Positions 1-9,383 of a stretch of DNA of 64,000 nt are shown one piece after another. Origin of the DNA: Aminobacter sp. HY435 (GTDB lineage: Bacteria; Pseudomonadota; Alphaproteobacteria; Rhizobiales; Rhizobiaceae); the NCBI RefSeq assembly GCF_027568395.1, contig NZ_JANKZL010000014.1, forward strand, positions 100,817-164,816, written 5' to 3'. Under the pieces are notes generated by a model, which was not told where the DNA came from, did not search any database, and was given only the letters and a program-made list of their open reading frames with translations. Position numbers and translations under genes: made by a program. Within the stretch, counting starts at the first letter, position 1. The number at the start of each line of letters is the position of its first letter.

Positions 1-2
1 GC

Positions 3-674
3 GCGGTGCTGGCCGCGCTTGGATTGCCGGTGCCAGTTTCAGGGCTGGCGCGTGGCGGAACCTGGCTGGCAGAGCCGCCGGCGTCGGCGTCGGGCTATTT
101 CGTCAAGCCCAACCGACTCGGCGCCAAGATTGGCATTTGGGAAGATTCGCACTGCCGTCAGGCCTCGGACGCGCTTGCCCTCGCCGAACGGGTGTTCGAA
201 GCCTATCGCGATGATGTCGTGGTGCAGCCCTATGTCCCCGGACGAAACGTCCGTGCCAGCTTTCTGGCGCTCGATCCCGAAGCCGGGCCGGGGGCGCTGG
301 GCATCTTCTTTGTCGATTCAGGCGGCGATTTCCAGACCATGGCCGACAGCTTGGCGCTGTATGGCGACACTGGAGCTGCGGCGAAGGCAGGCGGGCGCTA
401 CGCCGAACCTGCCCTGGTGTCGGTCGATTCGATCCAGCCGGTCGCGGCTCAAAGGATCAGGCAAGTCGCGGCCCGGCTGATGTCGGCGCTGGGTCTGCGC
501 GATGTCTACTCGCTCGATTTTCGCGTCGAGCCGGACGATACGGTTCATCTGATCGAATTCGAGGTCTGCCCGGGCCTGCCGTGCTTCGACTTCCGCGCCT
601 ATTGCCGGAGAGAGTGGCGGCTTGGCCTCGCCGAGGCGATGGCCGAGACGGCGGCGCGCCGTCTTTTGAGGTGA
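3..674 (+). CDS. ATP-grasp ligase, D-alanine-D-alanine ligase-like (5' end outside window)
   Basis: The reading frame is open from the first full codon of the window, so the true start lies upstream and about 223 C-terminal residues are visible. The visible part looks like the central and C-terminal ATP-grasp fold: YFVKPNRLGAKIGI resembles the ATP-binding lysine strand, VVQPYVPGRNVRASF the following strand, and SLDFRVEPDD followed by HLIEFEVCPGLPCFDF the metal- and ATP-binding end, in place of the DF...E-N-PG pattern of D-Ala-D-Ala ligases. Family members couple an amino acid or peptide carboxylate to an amine using ATP. The substrate cannot be told from the sequence; D-Ala-D-Ala ligase-like is a fold-level name only. 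Confidence 0.7.
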   Translation, partial: AVLAALGLPVPVSGLARGGTWLAEPPASASGYFVKPNRLGAKIGIWEDSHCRQASDALALAERVFEAYRDDVVVQPYVPGRNVRASFLALDPEAGPGALGIFFVDSGGDFQTMADSLALYGDTGAAAKAGGRYAEPALVSVDSIQPVAAQRIRQVAARLMSALGLRDVYSLDFRVEPDDTVHLIEFEVCPGLPCFDFRAYCRREWRLGLAEAMAETAARRLLR

Positions 675-714
675 CCCTCTGTGCCCGTTGTTGCGCAGCG
701 GGCGCTCTTGGCTG

Positions 715-1074
715 TCAGCTCTGGCGTTCCATGCACACCGAGGTGTGGCCAGACCGGATGAAGCCGATCTGCTGGGCTGCCCCCTTGGACAGGTCAAGCA
801 CGCGTCCCTTGATGAACGGGCCGCGGTCGTTGACACGCACGATCACGCTCTTGCCGTTCTTCTGGTTGGTGACCCTGAGCTTGGTGCCGAAAGGAAGCGA
901 GCGGTGCGCTGCGGTCATGGCAGATGGATTCATGCGTTCGCCCGAAGCCGTCTTCGAGGTCAGCGCATACCAGGATGCCTTGCCGCATTGAGCCGAGGCG
1001 GTTCCGGTGGAGCCGAGAAACATCATGCTTGCGGCGAGGGTGGCCGCTACCATGGCGGGCTTGGCGCTCTTCAT
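715..1074 (-). CDS. RlpA-like septal ring / DPBB-domain exported protein
   Basis: A protein of 119 residues. Residues 1 to about 26 form a signal peptide ending ASAQC. The rest is a single double-psi beta-barrel as in Rlp[20 protein letters not shown], then [16 protein letters not shown], then [18 protein letters not shown], where the Asp of NDRG is the usual catalytic residue. RlpA proteins are lytic transglycosylases acting on denuded peptidoglycan at the septum. This one has only the barrel, no SPOR domain and no lipobox Cys at the signal cleavage site, so it is a minimal exported version. The start at 1074 is chosen because the signal peptide begins there; the frame stays open about 70 codons upstream without protein-like sequence. 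Confidence 0.85.
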   Translation of the reverse strand: MKSAKPAMVAATLAASMMFLGSTGTASAQCGKASWYALTSKTASGERMNPSAMTAAHRSLPFGTKLRVTNQKNGKSVIVRVNDRGPFIKGRVLDLSKGAAQQIGFIRSGHTSVCMERQS

Positions 1075-1379
1075 CTTCTGGTTAATGCTCCGTTGACAGA
1101 TACACGGAGTGGTTTGGGATGAAATGTGGCGACGAATGGGGCAAGCTTCGGGCGGTTCCGTGGCCGGCGGCACACGTTTGGAGTCTGTGGGTAACAGTTT
1201 GTCAGAGTCGAAGTGCCTGCTGTAAGGAATATTTTCATACTTCCGGCGCTGCCAGGGAGGTGATCCGGAGGTCAGCAGAATCTGTGCGGACAAAATCGTG
1301 CCGATGAATACTTGGCGTCACCAAACTGTTCCAAGTTGCGTCAAGAAAATGTCCCGCACCCAAGCCGACGAGGGTCGTC
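1075..1379. other. 305-bp intergenic region between divergent genes
   Basis: No protein-like reading frame, RNA gene or strong hairpin is seen here. It separates the RlpA-like gene on the minus strand from the small membrane protein on the plus strand and should hold both promoters. I could not pick a convincing -35/-10 pair. Confidence 0.5.
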
Positions 1380-1568
1380 ATGATGCGAAAAGCCGGAAAG
1401 ATATTGGCGGTGATCGCGATTGCGGTCGGGGCGGTATGGATGCTGCAGGGCCTCGGCGTGGCTGAAGGCAGCTTCATGACCGACGACATGGACTGGTTCT
1501 GGATCGGGCTGGTCGTCGCAGCTGCAGGGGTGCTTGGGCTATTTGGTCTGTCGCGTCCGGCACGTTAG
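1380..1568 (+). CDS. small two-helix membrane protein
   Basis: A 62-residue protein with two hydrophobic segments, about residues 5-27 (KILAVIAIAVGAVWMLQGL) and 38-57 (DWFWIGLVVAAAGVLGLFGL), separated by a short acidic loop containing TDDMDW. This is the shape of small uncharacterised inner-membrane proteins found widely in Rhizobiales. No function can be given. Either of the two adjacent ATG codons at 1380 and 1383 could be the start. It stands alone, about 80 bp ahead of the glycosyltransferase gene. Confidence 0.6.
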   Translation: MMRKAGKILAVIAIAVGAVWMLQGLGVAEGSFMTDDMDWFWIGLVVAAAGVLGLFGLSRPAR

Positions 1569-1645
1569 TGTTGCAGCCATCGTCCGGAGCGCTAGGGTGC
1601 TGAGGGGCGCCAGTCGCCGGCGCAGGCGACTGCCAAGGAGGGAAA

Positions 1646-2542
1646 TTGCGGGAAGCAGGCCTGACCGTCGCGATCTGCACCCGCAACCGCGCTCCGCTGC
1701 TCGCCCGCTGTCTGTCAGCGCTGGAAGCTGCCGGTCCGCCCGATGCCCCGTTTGAGATCTTGGTTGTCGCAAACGATTGCAGCGATGACACGCTCGCCGT
1801 CGCCGGCGGGTTTCGATCGCGCCTGCCGATCGTCGTCGTCGAGGAACCGGTGGCCGGGCTGTCGAGCGCCCGCAATCGCGCCGTTGCCGAGGCCCGCGGC
1901 CGGCTGATCGTCTGGCTCGACGACGACGCGCTCGCCCACAAGGCGTTATTGCGCGCCTACGAGGCGGCCATGCTTGCCTCGCCGGAATGCGCGATCTTCG
2001 GCGGCGCCATATATCCGTGCTTCGAGGGCGAGCCGCCGGATTGGCTGGTCGCCGGCCTCTCGGCGGTCGAAAGCGCCTATGCCGCCCGGCGCCCAGGCGC
2101 CGCCGAAAGGTTCGACCGCGTAAACTCGAACCTCCCCTTCGGCGCAAACTATGCGGTGAAAACCGAGGTCCAGCGTCGCTTCAGCTTCGACCTGAAGCTT
2201 GGGCGCCGCCCGGATAACCCGCTGTCCGGCGGCGAGGAAGTGGCGATGATCAGGCAGGCCCTTGCTGCGGGATATGTCGGCCGCTGGGTGCCGGAGGCGG
2301 CGGTGGATCACCTGATCGGGCCGGAGCGCCAGTCGGAAGCCTGGTTGTGGTGCTACTTCCATGCCGAGGGCGTACGTGTCGCCGGCGGCGAGCCGCCAAA
2401 CCTATGGCTTCGGCTCAAGGCCGCAAGGGCCGTCCGGCGTTACCGACATGGCCGCACCAGACTCCCGGCTGAGCAATGGCTGGCATTGCTGGTGCGGGCA
2501 GCGATCCTGGCAGGTCGGGCAGGCGTTAGCCCGCGGCTTTGA
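1646..2542 (+). CDS. family 2 glycosyltransferase
   Basis: A 298-residue GT-A fold glycosyltransferase. It opens with the strand TVAICTRNRAPLLARCLSAL and carries the diphosphate/metal-binding motif as WLDDDALAH near residue 95, after the SSARNRAV segment typical of GT2 enzymes. It should transfer a sugar from a nucleotide donor to a polysaccharide or lipid acceptor; donor and acceptor are unknown. There are no membrane helices, so it would be cytosolic or peripheral. The start is a TTG at 1646 preceded by GGAGG at a good distance. The 3' end overlaps the tail of the convergent phosphodiesterase-like gene by 17 bp. Confidence 0.85.
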   Translation: MREAGLTVAICTRNRAPLLARCLSALEAAGPPDAPFEILVVANDCSDDTLAVAGGFRSRLPIVVVEEPVAGLSSARNRAVAEARGRLIVWLDDDALAHKALLRAYEAAMLASPECAIFGGAIYPCFEGEPPDWLVAGLSAVESAYAARRPGAAERFDRVNSNLPFGANYAVKTEVQRRFSFDLKLGRRPDNPLSGGEEVAMIRQALAAGYVGRWVPEAAVDHLIGPERQSEAWLWCYFHAEGVRVAGGEPPNLWLRLKAARAVRRYRHGRTRLPAEQWLALLVRAAILAGRAGVSPRL

Positions 2543-4115
2543 CCAGGGACCTGCCGCTGCGCGCCAGCGCCGGGTTGTCGCCAAGCAAATCGAGCATCGT
2601 CGGCACGACATCGAAAGAACTTGCGCTGTCGGTGGTTACATACTTGAGGCCGGGGCCCGTGCCGAACAGAAAACCCCAGTCGCCGGTGTGGCCGCCCGTC
2701 CTGCGCCATGGCAACGGGCCAATGGCGCCGGTGCTGCGATGTTCAATGCCGAGCAGCCCGGACCTGAACAGCACATAGAGATCGGCTTCGTACGGGCCAA
2801 TCTTTGCCGGCGGCTTGCTTGCCCGGAAGGTTTCGCTCACCGCGGGCTCGCCGCTCAATGGATCGCGGCATTCCGCCAGCATTTGTTCCAGCTCGCCAAG
2901 CAGCGCGTCGTAACGCTCGGGCTCGACCGTCCCCGAAGCCTCCCTGCCACGCAGATTGATGCGTATCTGGCCGTCGTAGAAGGCTGGCAGGGCGAACGCA
3001 TCCATGCGGGGCCAGAAACTGCGGTAGCGTGTCGCCGGCATCCAGCCGATACCACGCGGCTCGCGGTGCCGGCGCAAGGCGTCGAGATCCCGTGTCCGCC
3101 CCAGCCCCGCCTTGATCAGCAGTTTGCCAAGGCGGCCCGGCGCATCGGGCCAGCGCACGAGCTTGCGCAGCGTTGCGTCCCAGTTGCCCTGCTCGGAAAA
3201 GAGCGGCGTTCCGTCGGCTAGATAGGAAGTCGCTTCAAGCTGGCGCATGTAGGGCTTGCCGAAGCTGCGGCGGTAGAGCAATTCCGGCAACAGCGCCATG
3301 GCCGGCACGTCACCCTCGTTCTTGCCCATGCCATGCATGGAAAAGGCGAGCACGGTCGCGTCGGGAAAGGCTTCGGCGAGTTGGCCGACAAGCCTGTCGA
3401 GCGCATCGTAGATGCCGACGAGGCCTTCGCCGGCGGCCTTGGCCGAGGCGACGGCGTTCAGGGGATGACTGGCATCGACGCCATGCCACAGCGGCTCGCT
3501 GCCGGAGTGGGCCTCGGAGGGGACGACGATGGCGAGGTCCCAATCCGGAATGCGCTCGCGCAGCAGCCACAGCGCGATCTCGCAGCGTTTGTCGACGGCG
3601 GCGATCAAAGCTTTCGAGGCCGCTTCGGTACGTTCCGGCGATGGCCAGCAGGAGCCGTATATCCATTCGGGAGCCGGGTAGGGGCCGAACCGCTGTTCTA
3701 TCTCCGCGGCGAGCCCTGGCGGGTTCGAGTGCGCCTCGACGCCCGGGTCATGCGCGCCCCATGCCGCCAGGCCTTGAATCCCGTTGTCGCTCAGCCGGCA
3801 ATAGGGCAGATCGAAAGCCACGACCTTGCCTGCGATCTTGTCGAGATAGGTCTCGGTCGTCGCGTCTTCCTGGATTACCTCATAGGTGCAGGGATCGTAG
3901 CGCACCGCCGACCACCGTCCACCGTCCGAAGGCGCAAGCCCCGTGGCCACCTGTTCCCAGGCCAGGCCCGAGAGCTTGTCGCGACCATGGTCGAGCCGGA
4001 TGCCGATGCCGCGTTCCCGCAAACGGGAAAGATGCGGTAGTCTTCCCTGTCCGATGAGCTTTTCGACAAGCGCCAGATCCATGCCGTCGAGGCCGATGGC
4101 GAGTACGCGCGGCAT
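2526..4115 (-). CDS. alkaline-phosphatase-superfamily protein (type I phosphodiesterase/nucleotide pyrophosphatase-like)
   Basis: A 529-residue protein. The N-terminus VLAIGLDGMDLALVEKL and the later WEQVATGLAPSDGG match the opening of bacterial type I phosphodiesterase/nucleotide pyrophosphatase proteins. AFSMHGMGKNEGD and RTGGHTGDWGFLFGTGPGL stand where the family usually has SDHG and a second metal-binding His. The signature positions are altered: there is no Thr after LDG, and SDHG reads SMHG, so classical two-metal hydrolysis is doubtful. No signal peptide or helix is evident. The start at 4115 follows GGGAGGAAAGC; 14 extra codons upstream lack a ribosome site. It ends inside the 3' end of the GT2 gene. 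The partnership with that glycosyltransferase is inference only. Confidence 0.75.
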   Translation of the reverse strand: MPRVLAIGLDGMDLALVEKLIGQGRLPHLSRLRERGIGIRLDHGRDKLSGLAWEQVATGLAPSDGGRWSAVRYDPCTYEVIQEDATTETYLDKIAGKVVAFDLPYCRLSDNGIQGLAAWGAHDPGVEAHSNPPGLAAEIEQRFGPYPAPEWIYGSCWPSPERTEAASKALIAAVDKRCEIALWLLRERIPDWDLAIVVPSEAHSGSEPLWHGVDASHPLNAVASAKAAGEGLVGIYDALDRLVGQLAEAFPDATVLAFSMHGMGKNEGDVPAMALLPELLYRRSFGKPYMRQLEATSYLADGTPLFSEQGNWDATLRKLVRWPDAPGRLGKLLIKAGLGRTRDLDALRRHREPRGIGWMPATRYRSFWPRMDAFALPAFYDGQIRINLRGREASGTVEPERYDALLGELEQMLAECRDPLSGEPAVSETFRASKPPAKIGPYEADLYVLFRSGLLGIEHRSTGAIGPLPWRRTGGHTGDWGFLFGTGPGLKYVTTDSASSFDVVPTMLDLLGDNPALARSGRSLVKAAG

Positions 4116-4324
4116 GCTTTCCTCCCGGCTCCAGCCTGTCTCAGTATTCCCGAACACGCAGGTGGAAGCAACGGAGACCGGCGGGGGAGCGCTTTGTTGT
4201 CATTCATGCCGTTGCATGAGATAATATTCCCAGTGCGAAGAACGCCCGTCGAGGAGTTCGCAGGCACGTAGTCCTCACGGGCGCTCGAGCGTAACTCGAA
4301 CGTAGCCTGAGAGGATTTTTCGTC

Positions 4325-4699
4325 ATGGCAACCCTTGATAGAATGGAGTCCCTGGGACTCTTGAAGCACCGGCGTTGGGAGGATGTGCTCTCGATGATCC
4401 TCGGTGCGGCGATTATCGTGTCACCTCTGTGGTTCAAGGAAACCAGCATGCCGACGATGATGGCCGTCACTGCGCTGGTTGGCGCCGCGATCGTCGTGCT
4501 GTCCGGTCTCGAACAGATATTCCTGAGGCGCTGGGAAGAAATCCTGTCGCTGTTCTTGGGTATCTGGATGATGGTGCAGCCATTCGTGTTCCAGTACGGA
4601 GCACCGCTGCGCGGCTGGCACGTCGCGTTCGGCGCCGGCGTGGCCGCTCTTGCCATCCTGGAGCTTTGGCAGGACCGCAACCGTAGCCTGGACGGCTAG
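4325..4699 (+). CDS. SPW-repeat membrane protein
   Basis: A 124-residue protein with four hydrophobic helices arranged as two copies of the SPW repeat. Copy one is RRWEDVLSMILGAAIIVSPLW (shortened here: HRRWEDVL, then IIVSPLW) and copy two is RRWEEILSLFLGIWMMVQPF. Each has an RRWE start and a proline-aromatic end. SPW proteins are small integral membrane proteins of unknown biochemical role. The gene is monocistronic and follows a gap of 209 bp after the divergent phosphodiesterase-like gene. The ATG at 4325 has GAGAGGAT upstream. Confidence 0.8.
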   Translation: MATLDRMESLGLLKHRRWEDVLSMILGAAIIVSPLWFKETSMPTMMAVTALVGAAIVVLSGLEQIFLRRWEEILSLFLGIWMMVQPFVFQYGAPLRGWHVAFGAGVAALAILELWQDRNRSLDG

Positions 4700-4937
4700 A
4701 TCATCGGGACGTCGGCGCATCGGTCCGAAGCGCAGTCGATCTCGGGCCGATGCACCGCTCCAGAACATTCTACGCTGGGCAATTGCCAAGCCTTTGAGCC
4801 GCGCGAAGTTTGTCGGTCGCAAGCGCATGACGCGTCAGGGCTCGCCGGATGTCGTTCGGAACAGCCGACTGGGTCGACCATGATGGCGCATGGTCTACGG
4901 CCGGACGCCGCGCAAAGGCGTGTCCGCGGCAGGCAGG

Positions 4938-5450
4938 TCAGCGCCAGCCGATGTACCCAGTGAACTCGCTCATCAGCGTATCGAAGCGTTCGAGATTCTG
5001 CGACAGGTTATCGGGCGACACGCCGCCGCCGGCATCAATGAGATAATCGAAATAGGTGTTGTCCCTGTCGTTTGAGGCGCGACCGGCAACCTTCTTGTTG
5101 TTCCAGTCGAGCGCCTTCTTTTGCATCGCCTCATCGGTCTTGAAGCTGCTCTGGAACTGAACGCGACGACATTTTTGCGGTTCTCCGTCGCAATTGTAGA
5201 AGTAGACCCAGAACTTCATGCCCGACGCCTTGGAATCGATAACCGGTAGGTTGTCGCCATCGACGCCGACCTTGGCCTGGTAGCCGGCCTTGGTCATGAT
5301 CGCCTCCATTTCGGCGATGGTTATGCCGTCGAGCAAGGTGGCGTCCGGAACGGCTGGTCGGTCCTGCACGCGGACGATGGTCTCGGCGGCTGCATTGGAG
5401 GCCAGCAGAACGGTCAGCGTACCAGCCGCGAGTGCACAGCGCAGCATCAT
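4938..5450 (-). CDS. YbjN-domain exported protein
   Basis: A 170-residue protein with a signal peptide (residues 1 to about 22, ending ASNAAAE). The body matches the YbjN fold: DGITIAEMEAIMTKAGYQ, then MKFWVYFYNCDGEPQKC and VQFQSSFKT. YbjN-like domains resemble type III secretion chaperones and are often called sensory transduction regulators, but this copy is exported and its role is unknown. Two Cys flank the middle strand (NCDGEPQKC) and could form a disulfide in the periplasm. It is transcribed towards the 4700-4937 gap, which shows nothing recognisable. Confidence 0.7.
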   Translation of the reverse strand: MMLRCALAAGTLTVLLASNAAAETIVRVQDRPAVPDATLLDGITIAEMEAIMTKAGYQAKVGVDGDNLPVIDSKASGMKFWVYFYNCDGEPQKCRRVQFQSSFKTDEAMQKKALDWNNKKVAGRASNDRDNTYFDYLIDAGGGVSPDNLSQNLERFDTLMSEFTGYIGWR

Positions 5451-5569
5451 CGTGCCTCCTCGAAAGGTTGGACGATCTAATATTAGAGTAACCTCATATT
5501 AGCACTGACGGCAGGAGGCCACAAAGTCGTCTGTTTGGTGGATCGCGTTGCCGGGGCGCCGGAAACCAA

Positions 5570-5597
5570 AAAGCCCGGCTCTGACGAGCCGGGCTTT
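5570..5597 (-). terminator. rho-independent terminator of tRNA-Leu
   Basis: A 12-bp perfect stem with a TGAC-type tetraloop, AAAGCCCGGCTC pairing with GAGCCGGGCTTT, followed on the minus strand by more T residues. It lies about 50 bp past the 3' end of the minus-strand tRNA-Leu. Confidence 0.85.
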
Positions 5598-5645
5598 GAA
5601 GTCTTGTCCAAACAAGAAGTCAAGCTTTGGCTTGACCTTGGAAAC

Positions 5646-5730
5646 TGGTGCCCAGAAGAGGACTCGAACCTCCACGCCTCGCGGCACACGGACCTGAACC
5701 GTGCGCGTCTACCAATTCCGCCATCTGGGC
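5646..5730 (-). tRNA. tRNA-Leu(CAG)
   Basis: On the minus strand the sequence begins GCCCAGATGGCGGAATTGGT and ends with the T-arm GGTTCGAGTCC and TCTGGGCACCA. The 7-bp acceptor stem pairs perfectly, the anticodon loop is TTCAGGT with anticodon CAG, a class II variable arm is present, and CCA is encoded. The length is 85 nt. No integrase or attachment-site duplication is seen beside it. Confidence 0.97.
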
Positions 5731-5979
5731 TGGTGGGCGCTGATGTAAGCGGGCGAAGCGACTGTGTCAACGCGCTTTTTCTGCTTTTGCCGACGAATGT
5801 TGCAACGGGCCGGATTTGTCGCAGCGCGGCCTGCTGCATGACGCAGGGGCACAAAGGCCCTGCGTCCGAAGAGGCTTGGGCCGCTGGCGAACCGGGCGGC
5901 TCCATCGCATCGGCGCGAATAGCGGAATCGGCTTTCGGAAAGCACGATGCGCAGAATCAACAAGCCGGAGCGAGCTCGG

Positions 5980-6597
5980 TCAGCCCAGCACGTCCTTCGA
6001 CGCGACGGTCGAATCGGCGTTGAGTTTGTAGACGATCGGCACGCCGGTCCCGAGTTCGAGCTTGACGATGTCGGGTCCCGAAATGCCCTCGAGCGCCATG
6101 ATCAGCGCGCGCAGCGAATTGCCGTGCGCCGCGACCAGCACGGTGCCGCCCGACAGCACGTGCTTCTGCATGTCGTGCATGTAGTAGGGCCAGACGCGTG
6201 CGCCGGTGTCCTTCAGGCTTTCGCCGCCGGGGGGCGGGGTGTCGTAGGAACGACGCCAGATATGGACCTGCTCCTCGCCCCACTTGGCGCGGGCGTCATC
6301 CTTGTTGAGGCCGTTGAGGTCGCCATAGTCGCGCTCGTTGAGGGCCGCGTTGCGGATGGTCCTGAGATCGCTCTGTCCGAGCACGTCGAGGATGTGCTGG
6401 CAGGTGGTCTGGGCGCGCGACAGCGCCGAGGTGAAGGCGATGTCGAACTTCAGCCCGCGCGCCTTGAGCTTCTCACCGGCGGCCTTTGCCTCGGCGTGGC
6501 CCTGCTCGGTCAGGCCGGGATCGCGCCAGCCGGTGAACAGGTTCTTGAGGTTCCATTCGCTCTGGCCGTGGCGCACGAGCACGAGTGTTCCGGACAT
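5980..6597 (-). CDS. gpmA: 2,3-bisphosphoglycerate-dependent phosphoglycerate mutase
   Basis: A 205-residue cytosolic enzyme interconverting 3- and 2-phosphoglycerate in glycolysis and gluconeogenesis. The histidine that is phosphorylated is in [10 protein letters not shown] near residue 9. [21 protein letters not shown] and [11 protein letters not shown] (second catalytic His) follow in family order. It is slightly shorter than the E. coli enzyme, as usual for rhizobia. The start at 6597 has GGGAGCAAAC upstream. It is 41 bp downstream of dapB on the same strand, a pairing common in Rhizobiales, and is probably co-transcribed with it. Confidence 0.97.
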   Translation of the reverse strand: MSGTLVLVRHGQSEWNLKNLFTGWRDPGLTEQGHAEAKAAGEKLKARGLKFDIAFTSALSRAQTTCQHILDVLGQSDLRTIRNAALNERDYGDLNGLNKDDARAKWGEEQVHIWRRSYDTPPPGGESLKDTGARVWPYYMHDMQKHVLSGGTVLVAAHGNSLRALIMALEGISGPDIVKLELGTGVPIVYKLNADSTVASKDVLG

Positions 6598-6638
6598 GTT
6601 TGCTCCCTTGGATGTGTTGGGATGAGAAATGGGGTCAA

Positions 6639-7448
6639 CTACAGGCCGAGCACGTCGCGCATCGAATAGAGGCCGGGCTTGCGGCCATGCGCCCAGAGTG
6701 CCGCCTTGACGGCGCCGCGGGCGAAGATCGAGCGGTCTTCGGCCAGGTGCGACATGACGATGCGTTCGCCCGAACCGGCGAGGATGACCGAATGCTCGCC
6801 GACCACCGAGCCGCCGCGCAGCGTGGCGAAACCTATGGTGCCGGCCTCGCGCACACCGGTATGGCCGTCGCGCACGCGCACGCTGGTCTCGGCCAGTGCG
6901 ATCTGGCGGCCGTGCGCGGCTGCTTCGCCGAGCAGAAGCGCGGTGCCGGAAGGGGCGTCGACCTTGTGGCGGTGGTGCATCTCGAGGATTTCGATGTCGA
7001 AATCGTCCGGCCCAAGTGCCTGTGCCGCCTTTTCGACCAGCACCGACAGAAGGTTCACGCCGAGGCTCATGTTGCCCGACTTGACGATCGTTGCGTGGCG
7101 CGCCGCAGCGGCGATCTTGGCGTCGTCCTCGGCCGAGCAGCCGGTGGTGCCGATGACATGCGCGATGCGTGCCTGGGCTGCATAGCCGGCGAATTCGACA
7201 GTGGCGGCCGGCACGGTGAAGTCGAGCACGCCGTCAGCCTTGGCGAAGGCCGCCAGCGGGTCGTCTGTCATGGCGACGTTGATGATGCCGATGCCGGCAA
7301 GCTCGCCGGCGTCTTTGCCGAGATGCGGCGAGCCTTCGCGTTCGATCGCGCCAACGACGCGGACCCCGTTCATGGCATGCACGGTGCGCAGCAGCACCTG
7401 GCCCATCCGGCCGGCGGCGCCGACCACAACAAGACCCATCTCGCTCAT
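6639..7448 (-). CDS. dapB: 4-hydroxy-tetrahydrodipicolinate reductase
   Basis: A 269-residue enzyme of lysine and diaminopimelate synthesis that reduces the DapA product with NAD(P)H. The N-terminal dinucleotide site is [12 protein letters not shown]. The catalytic block is [16 protein letters not shown] near residue 155, with the proton-donor His and substrate-binding Lys. GTTGCSAED and [12 protein letters not shown] are the other conserved stretches. The start at 7448 has GGGGAGCGAACG in front. gpmA follows 41 bp downstream and the ABC exporter lies 20 bp upstream, so all three may share a transcript. Confidence 0.97.
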   Translation of the reverse strand: MSEMGLVVVGAAGRMGQVLLRTVHAMNGVRVVGAIEREGSPHLGKDAGELAGIGIINVAMTDDPLAAFAKADGVLDFTVPAATVEFAGYAAQARIAHVIGTTGCSAEDDAKIAAAARHATIVKSGNMSLGVNLLSVLVEKAAQALGPDDFDIEILEMHHRHKVDAPSGTALLLGEAAAHGRQIALAETSVRVRDGHTGVREAGTIGFATLRGGSVVGEHSVILAGSGERIVMSHLAEDRSIFARGAVKAALWAHGRKPGLYSMRDVLGL

Positions 7449-7468
7449 CGTTCGCTCCCCGCGGCAGT

Positions 7469-9289
7469 TTACGGCAGTCGTTCAGTTTCCATCGTATCGT
7501 CGACCAGGCCAAGGCCCGCTTCGTCATGCAGATTGTGGAAGCGAGCATAGACGCTGTTGGGATCGGCCATCAGCGCGGCATGCGTGCCTTCTTCGATCAA
7601 GCAGCCCTCGTCAAGCACCACGATATGGTCGGCGTTGATCACAGTCGACAGGCGGTGGGCGATGACGATGGTGGTGCGTCCCCTGGTGGCTGTGGAAAGT
7701 GCGGCCTGAACGCGCGCCTCGGACTCGTTGTCGAGTGCGGAGGTAGCTTCGTCGAGCAGCAGGATCGGTGCGTTGCGCACGAGAGCCCGTGCGATGGAGA
7801 CGCGCTGGCGCTGTCCGCCTGAAAGGGTCGATCCGCTTTCTCCAACCGGGGTGTCGTAGCCCCTGGGCTGCTCGCGGATGAAATCGTCGGCGAAGGCCTT
7901 GGCCGCCGCATCATATATTTCCGGGTCGGTGGCGTCGGGACGACCGTAGCGGATGTTATCGGCGATGCTGCCTTCAAACAGATACGGATGCTGCGAAACA
8001 TAGGCGATCGACTGGCGCAGCGAATGCTTGGTCACGCCCCTGATGTCCTGGCCGTCGATGGTGATGCGACCGTCGTCGACATCGTAGAAGCGCTGCAGCA
8101 GGGCAACAAGCGTCGACTTGCCCGCACCTGAGGCGCCGACGATGGCCGTGGTCTTGCCGCCGGCGGCGGTGAAGCTGAGCTGGCGCAGAACCGGAACATC
8201 CGGGCCGTAGGCAAACGAAACGCGTTCGAAGCGGATGTCACCTCTATCAACCCGAATCTTCGCCGCGCTGGTGCGGTCTTCCTGGCGCGGCGGCGTGTCG
8301 AGAATTTCATAGAGCATGCGGGTGTTGACGAGAGCGCCTTCGAGGCCCACCTGGGTGCGCGCCAGGCGGCGGGCCGGATCATACGCGAGGATTAGCGCGG
8401 TGATGAAGGAAATGACCGCGCCTGGTGGTACCGCGCTCACCGTCGCGCGATAGCCTGCATAGCCGATGACGGCGGCGATGACGAAACCGGCAAGCATATC
8501 CGAGATAGGGGACAGGCGCTCGGAAACGCGGGCAATCTTGTTGGAGCGCGCTTCGACATCGGTGACCAGGTCGCCCATGCGCTTGGACAGCTGGCCCTCC
8601 ATGGTGAAGGCCTTGACGATGGCGATCCCCTGCACAGCCTCCTGCATCGAGCCGAACAGCCGCGAATTGACCAGAATGGCTTCGCGGTTCAGGCGGCGCA
8701 GCCGGCGCACCAGATAGTTGACCGCAAACACCAGCGGCGGCCCGATCAAAAAGGCGATCAGCGACAGCATCGGGTCCTGGTAGATCATGACCCCGATCAG
8801 CGAGAGCAAGGTCACGGCATCGCGGGCGATCGAAGTGACCAGGATGTTGAGCAGGTCGCGCACACCGCCGACATTCGAGCTGACCTGGGCCACGAGCTGC
8901 GCCGATCGCTGCGACGAGTAGAAGTCCATGCCGAGGTTCATCAGGTGATCGAACATGCGGCGTTGGTAGCGGGCGATCAGGTTGTTGCCGACCTTGGCGA
9001 GCACGACGGCCTGGCCATAGGTGGCGGCGCCGCGAATGCCGAAAGCCACAACGATCGACAGGCAGATCGGGGCGATCAGGTCGGCGCGCCGCTCGTAGAA
9101 GATCTGGTTGACGACGTCGCGCATGACCCAGGCCGTGAACGCGGTGGTTCCTGCGATGGTGAGCAGGAAAGCGGCGGCCAGGCCATAGTGCCAGATGTAG
9201 TCGCGGCCATTTTCCTTTGCGACGCGCCGGATGACGGCAACGATATCGCTAGGTGCGGCCTTGGCCGTCAGATTCTGGTCATTGGACAA
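7469..9289 (-). CDS. MsbA-like ABC exporter, fused permease and ATPase
   Basis: A 606-residue half-transporter that works as a homodimer in the inner membrane. Residues about 30-330 hold the six-helix exporter domain, with helices such as [20 protein letters not shown] and the segment [16 protein letters not shown]. The ATPase follows: Walker [11 protein letters not shown]-loop [11 protein letters not shown], signature [15 protein letters not shown], Walker [13 protein letters not shown] and the H-loop IAHRLS. These exporters move lipids, lipid-linked sugars or drugs; the substrate here is unknown, although MsbA-type lipid A flipping is the closest generic role. The start is a TTG at 9289 with AGGA upstream; a nearby ATG is out of frame. 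It is 20 bp ahead of dapB. Confidence 0.92.
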   Translation of the reverse strand: MSNDQNLTAKAAPSDIVAVIRRVAKENGRDYIWHYGLAAAFLLTIAGTTAFTAWVMRDVVNQIFYERRADLIAPICLSIVVAFGIRGAATYGQAVVLAKVGNNLIARYQRRMFDHLMNLGMDFYSSQRSAQLVAQVSSNVGGVRDLLNILVTSIARDAVTLLSLIGVMIYQDPMLSLIAFLIGPPLVFAVNYLVRRLRRLNREAILVNSRLFGSMQEAVQGIAIVKAFTMEGQLSKRMGDLVTDVEARSNKIARVSERLSPISDMLAGFVIAAVIGYAGYRATVSAVPPGAVISFITALILAYDPARRLARTQVGLEGALVNTRMLYEILDTPPRQEDRTSAAKIRVDRGDIRFERVSFAYGPDVPVLRQLSFTAAGGKTTAIVGASGAGKSTLVALLQRFYDVDDGRITIDGQDIRGVTKHSLRQSIAYVSQHPYLFEGSIADNIRYGRPDATDPEIYDAAAKAFADDFIREQPRGYDTPVGESGSTLSGGQRQRVSIARALVRNAPILLLDEATSALDNESEARVQAALSTATRGRTTIVIAHRLSTVINADHIVVLDEGCLIEEGTHAALMADPNSVYARFHNLHDEAGLGLVDDTMETERLP

Positions 9290-9383
9290 ACAGGTGATCC
9301 TGTGGGAACGCGGAAACTGCGTCCCTCATAAAGCATGACGTTCGGCTGTGAAACCGCCTTTTGGCCGCAGACCTGCCGCCCTT

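Noticed and set aside
1075..1293. longer start for the RlpA-like protein
   Set aside because: It would bury the signal peptide in the middle of the protein.
5646..5730. tRNA-Leu as an integration site of a genomic island
   Set aside because: No integrase or duplicated tRNA end is seen and the flanking genes are core genes.
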